Source of the DNA: Bacteroidia bacterium
GTDB taxonomy: Bacteria; Bacteroidota; Bacteroidia; Bacteroidales; CAJPTX01
Reading direction: 5' to 3'
Assembly (NCBI GenBank): GCA_905373665.1
Contig: CAJPTV010000060.1
Coordinates: 1-13,837, forward strand
DNA length: 13,837 nt
The stretch's first letter is position 1, and each line of letters begins with the position of its first letter. Positions 6,342 through 12,843 of this stretch are shown piece after piece. The translations under genes were made by a program, and so were the position numbers. The notes below the pieces were generated by a model. That model was not told the DNA's origin. It made no database searches and saw only the letters and a list, made by a program, of their open reading frames with translations.

Positions 6342-7169
6342 ATGCTCGACTTTGATAAATATATCATAGACGCCGAACCAGAGAAGAGTGAAAAGGCGGA
6401 GGCTTGGCAGGCAGCCATGGGGCTACAGGCTGTCGATGGGTTGCAAACCTCCGACTATCTACGGGAAACGGCAGTTAAACACATCGAGGGCGATATTACA
6501 ATCGATGAGGTCAAGGCGCTAATTGATGGCTATTACCGCGCTCGCCCTATACGAGATTCGCAAAGTGCGGGTACGGAGGAGGCTGACAAGGTGGCCGCCA
6601 ATATCGTACGCTTGTTGAATGAGAGGGCTTTTACCTATTCCGTCACAGGGCTCGTTGCTATCCACCGTCGGTTGTTTGATGGAATATTCCCCTTTGCGGG
6701 GCAGATTCGGGATTGTAACATTACCAAGCGAGAATGGGTACTGCGTGGCGACACCGTGTTGTATGTAGACGCGGCGGATTTGTCTAAGGCAATAGCTTAT
6801 GACCTAGAGCAAGAAAAGAACTTCTCCTATAGGGGGTTGACACAAGATGAGGGCGTCGCACATATTGCAACGTTTGTAGCAGACCTTTGGCAGATACATC
6901 CCTTTGGGGAGGGAAATACGAGAACCACCGCCGTGTTCACTATCAAATACCTACGTAGTATTGGCTTCGATGTCGACAATGCGCCTTTTGCGCAATATGC
7001 GTGGTTTTTCCGTAATGCGTTGGTGCGCGCCAACTATCGAAACGTGCGTAAGGGTATAGCACCAGACCTCAGTTTCTTGACCCTGTTTTTCAGAAACGTG
7101 CTACTCGGCGAACGCAATGCGCTAAAGAACCGCGCTATGCTTGTAGAGCCTCCTCAAGGATGGGAATGA
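6342..7169 (+). CDS. fic: Fic-domain protein (probable nucleotidyltransferase)
   Basis: Fic enzymes usually transfer AMP or another phosphate-containing group from a nucleotide onto target proteins. This 275-residue protein has the Fic core motif at 186-197, HPFGEGNTRTTA, keeping His186, Phe188, Glu190, Gly191, Asn192 and Arg194, but Ala replaces the usual second Arg. Upstream the flap-like region reads FAGQIRDCNITK. The N-terminus (about 22-65) resembles the VbhA-type antitoxin segment found fused in some Fic proteins: LQAVDGL followed by HIEGDITIDEVKALI. The expected inhibitory (S/T)xxxE(G/N) seems to be LQAVDG, with Asp in place of Glu. No separate antitoxin gene is seen next to it. ATG 6342 is preferred over TTG 6339 by codon choice. 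It sits between two Hip modules on the same strand, 165 bases after hipT. Activity and target are unknown. Confidence 0.85.
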   Translation: MLDFDKYIIDAEPEKSEKAEAWQAAMGLQAVDGLQTSDYLRETAVKHIEGDITIDEVKALIDGYYRARPIRDSQSAGTEEADKVAANIVRLLNERAFTYSVTGLVAIHRRLFDGIFPFAGQIRDCNITKREWVLRGDTVLYVDAADLSKAIAYDLEQEKNFSYRGLTQDEGVAHIATFVADLWQIHPFGEGNTRTTAVFTIKYLRSIGFDVDNAPFAQYAWFFRNALVRANYRNVRKGIAPDLSFLTLFFRNVLLGERNALKNRAMLVEPPQGWE

Positions 7170-7243
7170 GCCCCCCCAGCTGTTTTCTTATACAACATCA
7201 AGGCGAGGCAAAAGATTCCACACACTCTCTTCAACACATAGAA

Positions 7244-7275
7244 TAGTAAACACAAAGGTGTATCTTTGTATACTA
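7244..7275. promoter_or_regulatory. Promoter and overlapping inverted repeat for second hip operon
   Basis: TATCTTTG at 7261-7268 fits the Bacteroidota -7 element TAnnTTTG and lies 24 bases before the ATG at 7293. It is overlapped by nested inverted repeats: ACAAAG (7252-7257) with CTTTGT (7264-7269) around 6 bases, and outer arms TAGTA (7244-7248) and TACTA (7271-7275). This arrangement fits an autorepressor operator for the adjacent HipB-like protein (inference). It does not resemble the array before the first hip operon in sequence. Confidence 0.5.
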
Positions 7276-7292
7276 TATGATGGGTTGAGGTT

Positions 7293-7613
7293 ATGACAAA
7301 GAGTACCATGGGGACAAAGTTGCCCCGGAAGTTAGAGCAGAAGATGCAGATTGTGGGCGAGCAAATCAAGCTGGCTAGGCTGCGTCGTAATCTTAGTGTG
7401 GGGCAGATAGCTGAGCGTGCCACGTGTTCCCCTTTGACAGTCTCTCGTATAGAGAAAGGGGCGTCTACGGTCTCTATCGGGATTTACTTGCGCGTCCTCT
7501 ATGCCCTTCAACTCGAGGATGACATCCTCTTCCTTGCTAAAGACGATGAATTGGGGCGTCGTCTCCAGGACCAATCGCTCATAAACCGCCGTCGTGCCTC
7601 AAAGAAAGAGTAA
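7293..7613 (+). CDS. hipB: Second HipB-like XRE-family regulator
   Basis: This 106-residue protein has an XRE/Cro helix-turn-helix: VGEQIKLARLRRNLS leads into the HTH core (about 34-56, with LSVGQIAERA and the recognition helix SPLTVSRIEKG), then SIGIYLRVLYAL. A charged tail ends in RRRASKKE. It is followed after three bases by a full-length hipA-like gene, the classical hipBA order, so it is likely the antitoxin and operon repressor. It differs clearly from the 72-residue HipB-like protein upstream, so the two modules were probably acquired separately rather than by local duplication. A TAnnTTTG promoter with an overlapping inverted repeat precedes it. A start at the second ATG (7308) is also possible. 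Confidence 0.82.
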   Translation: MTKSTMGTKLPRKLEQKMQIVGEQIKLARLRRNLSVGQIAERATCSPLTVSRIEKGASTVSIGIYLRVLYALQLEDDILFLAKDDELGRRLQDQSLINRRRASKKE

Positions 7614-7616
7614 GAC

Positions 7617-8876
7617 ATGCAGCGACTACTAGTGTATGCAGATTTCGATTGGCTAAAAGAACCGACTCTTGTTGGGGAATTGGGCTATGAGTCGCTGCGT
7701 GGCACAGACAGCTATGGCTTTTGCTTCGATGGGGAATGGCTACGCACACAGGGCGGTCTGTTGCTAAGTGCCGACCTTAATAACTATTCGGGTATACAAT
7801 ATACGGCAGGCGGGAGTGACATATTTGGCTGCTTTGCAGATGCTTTACCAGACAGGTGGGGGCGGACATTGCTTAATCGCAGAGAGCAGATTTTAGCCCA
7901 AGAAGAGAAACGTCCTCTTCGGCGTCTTACGTCCTTTGATTATCTTTTGGGTATTGATGATTATTCCCGAATGGGAGGGTTTCGTTTCAAGGAGAAGGTA
8001 GAGGCTGGTTTTATCAATAGTTCGCCCACGCTGCGAATTCCCCCTTTGACGGATATTCGGGCATTGGAGGCTGCGAGCAAGGAGATTGAGCAAAGCGAGG
8101 CGAGGAACGAACTCCCCGACAAAAGGTGGCTCGTACAGCTCATTCAGCCTGGAACGTCTCTTGGCGGTGCACGTCCCAAGGCCAGCGTGGTAGATTCTGA
8201 TGGGGCGTTATGTATTGCCAAGTTCCCCTCGCGTAAGGATGATTACGATACAGAGTTGTGGGAGCATCTCTGCCATTTGTTAGCAAAGAGCGCAGGGATA
8301 ACCGTTGCCGATACGAGGGTATTACAGACTTCAGAGACCCATCACACACTCATTTCCCGACGCTTTGATAGAACAGGGCAGGGGAAGCGTATTCACTTTG
8401 CTTCGGCGATGACGCTCCTTGGTTTACATGACGGAGATAATGCCACGAATGGATATGGCTACTTAGATATTGTAGATTTTATCATTCGTCACTGTACGGA
8501 GGTCGAGAGTAACCTCAGGGAACTATACCGTCGCGTGGCTTTCAATATTTGCGTCGGCAATAGTGATGACCACTTTCGGAATCACGGGTTCTTGCTTACC
8601 CCCAAAGGTTGGACGCTTTCTCCTGCTTACGATATAACCCCGACGTTAAACAGACATCAGAGCTTATTGGTTACAGCCTCCGCTAACGAGGCAAATCTCT
8701 CGCTTCTTAGCGATGCTGCAGAGGAATATATGCTGAGCAGGAACGTAGCTAACGCTATTATCGCAGAGGTGTGCGATGCGCTGAGAGATTGGCAATTTGT
8801 GGCTACGCGCGTGGGAATCGCCAAAAGAGAAATAGCCTTTTTTGAAGAACGCTGGAAACTTCCAACAAATGGTTAG
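7617..8876 (+). CDS. hipA: HipA-like serine/threonine kinase toxin, full length
   Basis: The 419-residue protein has the fused HipA architecture and is near the E. coli HipA length of about 440. The N-subdomain includes FADALPDRWGRTLL (73-86) and LTSFDYLLGIDD (104-115). The kinase part carries a Gly-rich loop PGTSLGGARPKAS (178-190), ATP-site Lys K202 in IAKFPS, LISRRFDR (245-252), catalytic loop GNSDDHFRN (314-322) with likely catalytic D317 and N322, and PAYDITP with D339. All key kinase residues appear present, so it is probably active. HipA kinases phosphorylate aminoacyl-tRNA synthetases or other translation proteins and cause growth arrest; the target here is unknown. The gene starts three bases after its hipB-like partner, supporting co-translation. 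It is the last gene of that operon, with no clear terminator after it. Confidence 0.87.
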   Translation: MQRLLVYADFDWLKEPTLVGELGYESLRGTDSYGFCFDGEWLRTQGGLLLSADLNNYSGIQYTAGGSDIFGCFADALPDRWGRTLLNRREQILAQEEKRPLRRLTSFDYLLGIDDYSRMGGFRFKEKVEAGFINSSPTLRIPPLTDIRALEAASKEIEQSEARNELPDKRWLVQLIQPGTSLGGARPKASVVDSDGALCIAKFPSRKDDYDTELWEHLCHLLAKSAGITVADTRVLQTSETHHTLISRRFDRTGQGKRIHFASAMTLLGLHDGDNATNGYGYLDIVDFIIRHCTEVESNLRELYRRVAFNICVGNSDDHFRNHGFLLTPKGWTLSPAYDITPTLNRHQSLLVTASANEANLSLLSDAAEEYMLSRNVANAIIAEVCDALRDWQFVATRVGIAKREIAFFEERWKLPTNG

Positions 8877-8931
8877 GATGCCACATTGCACAGCACCTTT
8901 CCCTCGTCACCCTGTAAGGATTGATTTTGTA

Positions 8932-8939
8932 TACCTTTG
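8932..8939 (+). promoter_or_regulatory. Bacteroidota-type -7 element
   Basis: TACCTTTG fits TAnnTTTG and lies 22 bases before the ATG at 8962. No convincing -33 TTTG is seen. It supports the start at 8962 for the small secreted protein and suggests it is transcribed separately from hipA. Confidence 0.5.
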
Positions 8940-8961
8940 TCTTACTAACACTTTTACGAGA

Positions 8962-9372
8962 ATGCATAATCTGATTCAGCGTTTCTTAGGTCTTGCCATT
9001 ATGGTCTTGTGTTTAGTCACCTTTGTGAGTGCAGGCGATAATGTTCCGTTATCGAATCTGGAGGGAAAGTACAAGGGGGAGATAGAGGATCACGGGGGCA
9101 TGCTTGAGGTCATCTGGACTATAAAGAAGAAAGACGCCAATAGTATTGTCTTTACTTATGGTTCGAGTAGAAAACGTAACGTGACGCTCACGGTGCAGTC
9201 TAATAAGGATGGAGTGGTAACGTGCACGGGCTCTTCTAAAAATACCTACAGCACGACGCTCTACACGCTCAAGTATACCGACAAGACGAAGACCCTGCAG
9301 GTGACCTTTGGTACAAAAAGTGAGGATGGCGATCTGTATGAGGAGGTAACCTCATTAACCAAGATGAAATAA
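8962..9372 (+). CDS. Small secreted protein, unknown function
   Basis: The 136-residue product has a clear signal peptide (1-24, ending FVSA before GDN), leaving about 112 residues of alternating beta-like sequence rich in Thr, Ser and Lys, such as LEGKYKGEIEDHGGMLEVIWTI. The pattern suggests a small beta-barrel or lipocalin-like fold, but I do not recognise the family. The mature part has no Cys near its start, so it is not a lipoprotein, and no T9SS domain is visible. The frame is open back to 8842 inside hipA. I chose 8962 because it gives a signal peptide and sits 22 bases after a TAnnTTTG element. A role with the Hip or Fic modules is not indicated, since it is exported. Confidence 0.7.
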   Translation: MHNLIQRFLGLAIMVLCLVTFVSAGDNVPLSNLEGKYKGEIEDHGGMLEVIWTIKKKDANSIVFTYGSSRKRNVTLTVQSNKDGVVTCTGSSKNTYSTTLYTLKYTDKTKTLQVTFGTKSEDGDLYEEVTSLTKMK

Positions 9373-9408
9373 CCCGTTCCGTTGGCGCTTCTGCTAAGAA
9401 GGGGGCGG

Positions 9409-9427
9409 TTAGTAGCTTAGCTGCTAA
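9409..9427. other. Short inverted repeat after the small secreted protein gene
   Basis: TTAGTAGC (9409-9416) and GCTGCTAA (9420-9427) pair with one T-G mismatch around TTA. It lies 36 bases after the stop of the secreted protein gene. It may form an RNA hairpin, but no T-run follows, so a terminator role is uncertain. Confidence 0.3.
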
Positions 9428-9454
9428 GGGGCGCTCCTTTTGCCCAAAGGGGGG

Positions 9455-9697
9455 ATGAAAAAGAGTAGGGCGCGCATCGTTTTTACGGGCGCGGGTAAGG
9501 GAAACGAACTGGTTAGTGTCACTAACCAGTTGAAACTGGTAGCCCCAGATGGCAAGAAACGCCTCACCGACACCCTTGACGACAAAGGCGTTATAGCCTT
9601 AGCACAGAACTTTCCCAGTGCGCGTGCTATGCGCTTTATCGGTGAAGAGACTATCGACGGGCGTAGTCGCTCTAAGGCGTATTTTGCTCTTGTATGA
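9455..9697 (+). pseudogene. Short ORF, possible BRO-N/DinD-type remnant
   Basis: This 80-residue frame starts at ATG 9455 (or TTG 9440) and follows an in-frame TAA at 9425-9427. The segment VTNQLKLVAPDGKKRLTD resembles part of BRO-N/DinD-like or RhuM-like proteins, which carry a similar (V/A)T..(N/H)QLK..A.DGK.RLTD stretch in the middle. The later TIDGRSRSKAYFAL also recalls longer Bacteroidota proteins in which more sequence follows. If so, this is a fragment lacking both ends. This recollection is from memory and is uncertain; it could also be an intact small hypothetical gene. A perfect 25-bp palindrome lies inside it. It ends 15 bases before the mnmE stop codon, the two genes converging tail to tail. 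Confidence 0.4.
9507..9531. repeat. Perfect 25-bp palindrome with single central base
   Basis: AACTGGTTAGTG (9507-9518) and its exact reverse complement (9520-9531) flank one central T. A third partial copy, AACTGGT, follows at 9534-9540 as a direct repeat of the left arm start. Twelve perfectly paired bases inside a coding-like frame are unlikely to arise from codon choice alone. Its role is unknown; a protein-binding or recombination site is possible. Confidence 0.7.
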
Positions 9698-9712
9698 TGG
9701 GGGAATTAGCAA

Positions 9713-11101
9713 TTACTTCCCTATACAGAACTTCCCGAAGATTGTAGAGAGCACCTCGGCGGGGGCTATCTCGCCCGTGATATTGGCTAGGTGTGTGTGG
9801 ATTTGCCGCAGGTGGTGTGCTAGCAAGTCCGAAGTAAGCCCTTGGGTAATACCTTGCGCTAAAAGGCGCGTCTCTTCTTCTGCAGCAAGTAGGGCGCGAT
9901 AGTGCCGCTCGTTGGTAATGACAAAGCCCGTGGCTGTTGGGAGATATTCTGTTACCCGCGCCTCCAACCAAGCCCGTACTTCCGCTTCGCCTAAACCGAT
10001 ACGCGCCCCCCAGAGTACCACCGTATAGCGAGGATAGGCGTTTTGTACGCGCGCTAATAGTGTTTGCCGTTCCGTTTCAGCCAACAGGTCGGCTTTGGTG
10101 AGCAAGAGCAGCGGCGAAGCATTAGGGGTTAAATGCGCAACCAAGCGGTCAATTTCTTCAAAAGAAGCGTTATTGGCAACAGTAGTAGCGTCTATAAGTA
10201 GAAAGGAAAATATGCCCCCTTGTAAGCAGTTTAGCGTGCGTTCGATTCCGAGGCGCTCGATGGGGTCAGAGGTCTCGCGCAACCCTGCCGTGTCGGTAAA
10301 GCGTATGGTGATGCCCTTAATCTGTATCTCGCCGTGAATGGTGTCGCGGGTTGTACCCGGAATGTCTGAGACGATGGCGCGTTCTTCCTGTAAAAAGTGG
10401 TTAAGCAGGGTACTTTTCCCTGCATTGGGGGCACCTGCGATGGTCACGGGAAGTCCTTGGCGGATGGCGTCGCCCTGTCGGAAGGTCGCCCTGAGTGCGG
10501 CGAGTTCGGTATGTAGGAGTTCGGTAAGTTCAGAGAGTTGGGTGCGTGGTACGAACTCTACGTCTTGGTCCGAGAAGTCTATTTCTAGTTCTACGAGGGC
10601 GGTGAGTTCGAGGAGCTGGGCACGGAGTGCGGCGATTTTGGCAGAGAGTGAGCCAGAGAGCTGTTGTAGTGCTGCATGGTGCTGCGCCTCGCTGCGAGAG
10701 TGGATCAGTTCGCCCACCGCCTCGGCTTGTGCGAGATCGAGCTTGTTGTTGAGGTAAGCGCGATAGGTGTATTCGCCAGGCTGGGCTGGGACTGCCCCTG
10801 CGGCTATGAGTGCGCTAATGAGGGTTTGCACGATGTAGGGTGAGCCGTGGCACGAGATCTCTGCCATATCTTCGCCCGTGTAGGAGTGTGGGGCAGAGAA
10901 GAGGGTGACGACGACTTGGTCGAGTACGTCGCCCGCCACGACCCAATTCCCGAAAAGTGCACGTCTTGGAGGGAGTTTTGCATGAGCGCTCTTTGGAACA
11001 AAGAACTGACGGACAAGGGCATGCGCTTCACACCCCGAAAGACGGATAAGGGCTATGGCGGCAAGGTTTTCGCCGGTGGCAAGGGCTACGATGGTTGACA
11101 T
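9713..11101 (-). CDS. mnmE: tRNA modification GTPase MnmE (TrmE)
   Basis: MnmE, with MnmG, installs the carboxymethylaminomethyl (or aminomethyl) group on wobble U34 of certain tRNAs, using methylene-tetrahydrofolate. The 462-residue protein shows the full family layout: an N-terminal folate-binding domain starting STIVALATG, then helical parts around a G domain with G1 GAPNAGKS (223-230), G2 GTTRDT (249-254), G3 DTAG (270-273) and a G4 TKAD (335-338) in place of the usual NKxD. The C-terminus ends in FCIGK, with the conserved Cys (C459). Length is normal. The frame is open upstream to 11305, but the start at 11101 gives the canonical N-terminus. It is transcribed divergently from the 11223 gene and is a housekeeping gene, marking the end of the accessory stretch. 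Confidence 0.97.
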   Translation of the reverse strand: MSTIVALATGENLAAIALIRLSGCEAHALVRQFFVPKSAHAKLPPRRALFGNWVVAGDVLDQVVVTLFSAPHSYTGEDMAEISCHGSPYIVQTLISALIAAGAVPAQPGEYTYRAYLNNKLDLAQAEAVGELIHSRSEAQHHAALQQLSGSLSAKIAALRAQLLELTALVELEIDFSDQDVEFVPRTQLSELTELLHTELAALRATFRQGDAIRQGLPVTIAGAPNAGKSTLLNHFLQEERAIVSDIPGTTRDTIHGEIQIKGITIRFTDTAGLRETSDPIERLGIERTLNCLQGGIFSFLLIDATTVANNASFEEIDRLVAHLTPNASPLLLLTKADLLAETERQTLLARVQNAYPRYTVVLWGARIGLGEAEVRAWLEARVTEYLPTATGFVITNERHYRALLAAEEETRLLAQGITQGLTSDLLAHHLRQIHTHLANITGEIAPAEVLSTIFGKFCIGK

Positions 11102-11122
11102 GGCGTAGTATGATAAACAGGG

Positions 11123-11202
11123 AGTTTGCGCTGCGACGAATGCGCACAATAGAAAAAAAAGTAAATTTGCGTGGAAAACATCCGCGCGCACGAGCGCAAA
11201 CT
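11123..11202. promoter_or_regulatory. Divergent promoter region with a 10-bp inverted repeat
   Basis: AGTTTGCGCT (11123-11132) and AGCGCAAACT (11193-11202) are exact reverse complements flanking 60 bases in the gap between mnmE and the 11223 gene. TAAATTTG (11162-11169, + strand) fits the TAnnTTTG -7 element for the rightward gene. On the minus strand TAAGTTTG (11204-11197) fits for mnmE. No -33 box is clear for either. Confidence 0.4.
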
Positions 11203-11222
11203 TATAACGCAAAGGTAAGGAA

Positions 11223-11828
11223 ATGAAAGCGGCAATACTGGCAGTTCTTTCAATCACGGCAGCAGTACTCTTGTATCTCCTTGTGACAAGTATTATGGAG
11301 CCCATTAACTTTCAGAACGATAAAGATGTGCGTTACAACGCTACGATCGCGCGACTGAAAGATATTCGTACGGCGCAAGTGGCTTATCGTTCGGAACATC
11401 ACCGCTATACCTCGAGCTTCGACACGCTTATCAGTTTCCTTAAGAACGACTCCTTCCGCGTGGTACGACAGATCGGGTCGTTGGATGACTCGGCGGCTGT
11501 AGCCGAGGGGCGTGTCTTCCGCGATACCATCTCGGTGTGTGTACGCGACTCTCTGTTCAAGAAAGCGGGCTTTATTATCGACTCGCTCTGCTTTGTACCC
11601 TATACCAACGGTCAGAAGTTTGAGATGGCTGCTGGCGAGCTGCAGACAGGCTCTAAGGTCATCGTTCAGGTCTTCGAAGCAAGCGTGCTTAACAAAGTGC
11701 TCTTGAACGGACTAGACCACCAAGAGATTGTGAACCTTGACGACGTCGCGAAGCAGCTCAACCGTTTCCCGGGCTTGAAGGTAGGGTCGCTTACCGAGGC
11801 TACCAACAACGCGGGTAACTGGGAATAA
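11223..11828 (+). CDS. Membrane-anchored protein, unknown function
   Basis: The 201-residue protein starts with one hydrophobic segment (about 4-24, AILAVLSITAAVLLYLLVTS) and continues as a soluble domain, probably periplasmic with the N-terminus as anchor. The stretch IRTAQVAYRSEHHRYTSSFDTL (about 46-67, shown in part as IRTAQVAYRS) is reminiscent of pseudopilin-like or small anchored proteins that read Ix.AQ.aYr...g.Y..s...L, but I do not recognise a family with confidence. It is followed after 39 bases by the DUF3822-like gene in the same direction, so the two may form an operon. The start at 11223 follows the divergent promoter region. No truncation is apparent. Confidence 0.75.
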   Translation: MKAAILAVLSITAAVLLYLLVTSIMEPINFQNDKDVRYNATIARLKDIRTAQVAYRSEHHRYTSSFDTLISFLKNDSFRVVRQIGSLDDSAAVAEGRVFRDTISVCVRDSLFKKAGFIIDSLCFVPYTNGQKFEMAAGELQTGSKVIVQVFEASVLNKVLLNGLDHQEIVNLDDVAKQLNRFPGLKVGSLTEATNNAGNWE

Positions 11829-11867
11829 TCCTGTTCTTTTTGTCTCTGTGCTGCGAACCTTCCCCCG

Positions 11868-12773
11868 ATGCGTCACGCCTCTCTCTTTGACGAGACGTTC
11901 GATCCTGGGCAGGCGAGCGCTTATGACTTGCTATTAGCCCCACACCGTCACGGCATTGACGTGGCGGTGCACGATGGGCTACGTCGTCGTTTTATTGTTT
12001 ACCACGAACACCGTTTTCGTATCTCAGACGATACGGAGTGGCGTGCGGCTTTCCAATCCCTCCTTGCAGCGCAGCCGTGGCTTGCCGCGCGTTTCCGTTC
12101 GGTAAAAGTGGGTTGGCGTGGGCGCTGTTATACCGTATTACCCAAGGAGTTCTTTGTACCCGCCGAGGCAAAACTGTTGCTGAATCGGTTGTCGCGTGTA
12201 GGGGAGTATGATACGCTCTATTACAACCGTGTGACAGAGGACGTACTCTTGCTTTTTGCCATCCCCAGCGAGTTGATTAACGCCCTCATTCATACCTTTT
12301 CCCATTTCACTGTTTTGCACCAAGAGACTACGCTGTTGCGTCTCGGGTTACAGCAGTTTCGGCGGGTCACGTGTGCCGTGATGCACCTTTCGCAGGAGTA
12401 TGTGACGGCCTCTTTGTTCCAGTCTGGGCAGTTGCTCAAACATACGGCTTTTGATGCGCTGATGCCAGCGGATATCCTCTATTACGTTGCCGCACTGTTA
12501 AACCCAGTAGAAGCGGCATTTATCAAGCCTAAAAAGGGACGGAAGGGGGCAGCCGCGGCAACCTACAAGCTCGTAGGGCAGGGGGTGCGCTTAGAGTCGC
12601 TCTCCGTAAAGGAAGAGCATTGGCTTCTGAGTACTGCCGTAGAGCCGCTCGTTGAGGAATATTACCCGCGTTACGAGCATAGTCTCCTCCCCCCGGGGCA
12701 TAGCTTTGCCTATAGCCTAGAGCCCTACCGCGAGGCGGCTGCAGGGCTTTTTAGCCTAATCCTATATTCTTAG
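11868..12773 (+). CDS. DUF3822-like protein
   Basis: The 301-residue protein matches, from memory, the Bacteroidota DUF3822 family by its general order: an N-terminal beta-rich part (IDVAVHDG, FIVYHEHRF), a YTVLPKEFF-type segment, YDTLYYNRV, then LLLFAIPSELINALIHTF followed by TVLHQETTLLR. The family is thought to have an actin/Hsp70-like (ASKHA) fold, with no established reaction. No signal peptide or membrane segment is evident, so it is probably cytoplasmic. In related genomes such genes often lie near housekeeping genes, such as an RsmD-like methyltransferase, but the gene to the right here is an AAA-ATPase-like one. The start at 11868 is the only ATG giving the full N-terminus. Family assignment is moderate. 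Confidence 0.65.
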   Translation: MRHASLFDETFDPGQASAYDLLLAPHRHGIDVAVHDGLRRRFIVYHEHRFRISDDTEWRAAFQSLLAAQPWLAARFRSVKVGWRGRCYTVLPKEFFVPAEAKLLLNRLSRVGEYDTLYYNRVTEDVLLLFAIPSELINALIHTFSHFTVLHQETTLLRLGLQQFRRVTCAVMHLSQEYVTASLFQSGQLLKHTAFDALMPADILYYVAALLNPVEAAFIKPKKGRKGAAAATYKLVGQGVRLESLSVKEEHWLLSTAVEPLVEEYYPRYEHSLLPPGHSFAYSLEPYREAAAGLFSLILYS

Positions 12774-12843
12774 AGATCGTCGAGCGTGGCGTTGAGAATG
12801 GACTTTTTCCCTACCTTCGTGGTAAGAACGGAGGGAGATAGCC

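Noticed and set aside
8842..8961. Longer N-terminus for the small secreted protein
   Set aside because: It would overlap the end of hipA and bury the signal peptide; a promoter-like element lies at 8932-8939.
10338..10757. 139-residue + strand ORF opposite mnmE
   Set aside because: It is a Ser/Arg-rich antisense shadow of mnmE without any recognisable motif or start signal.
11102..11305. 68-residue N-terminal extension of MnmE
   Set aside because: The extension has no similarity to MnmE, crosses the divergent promoter region and overlaps the 11223 gene. The canonical N-terminus starts at 11101.
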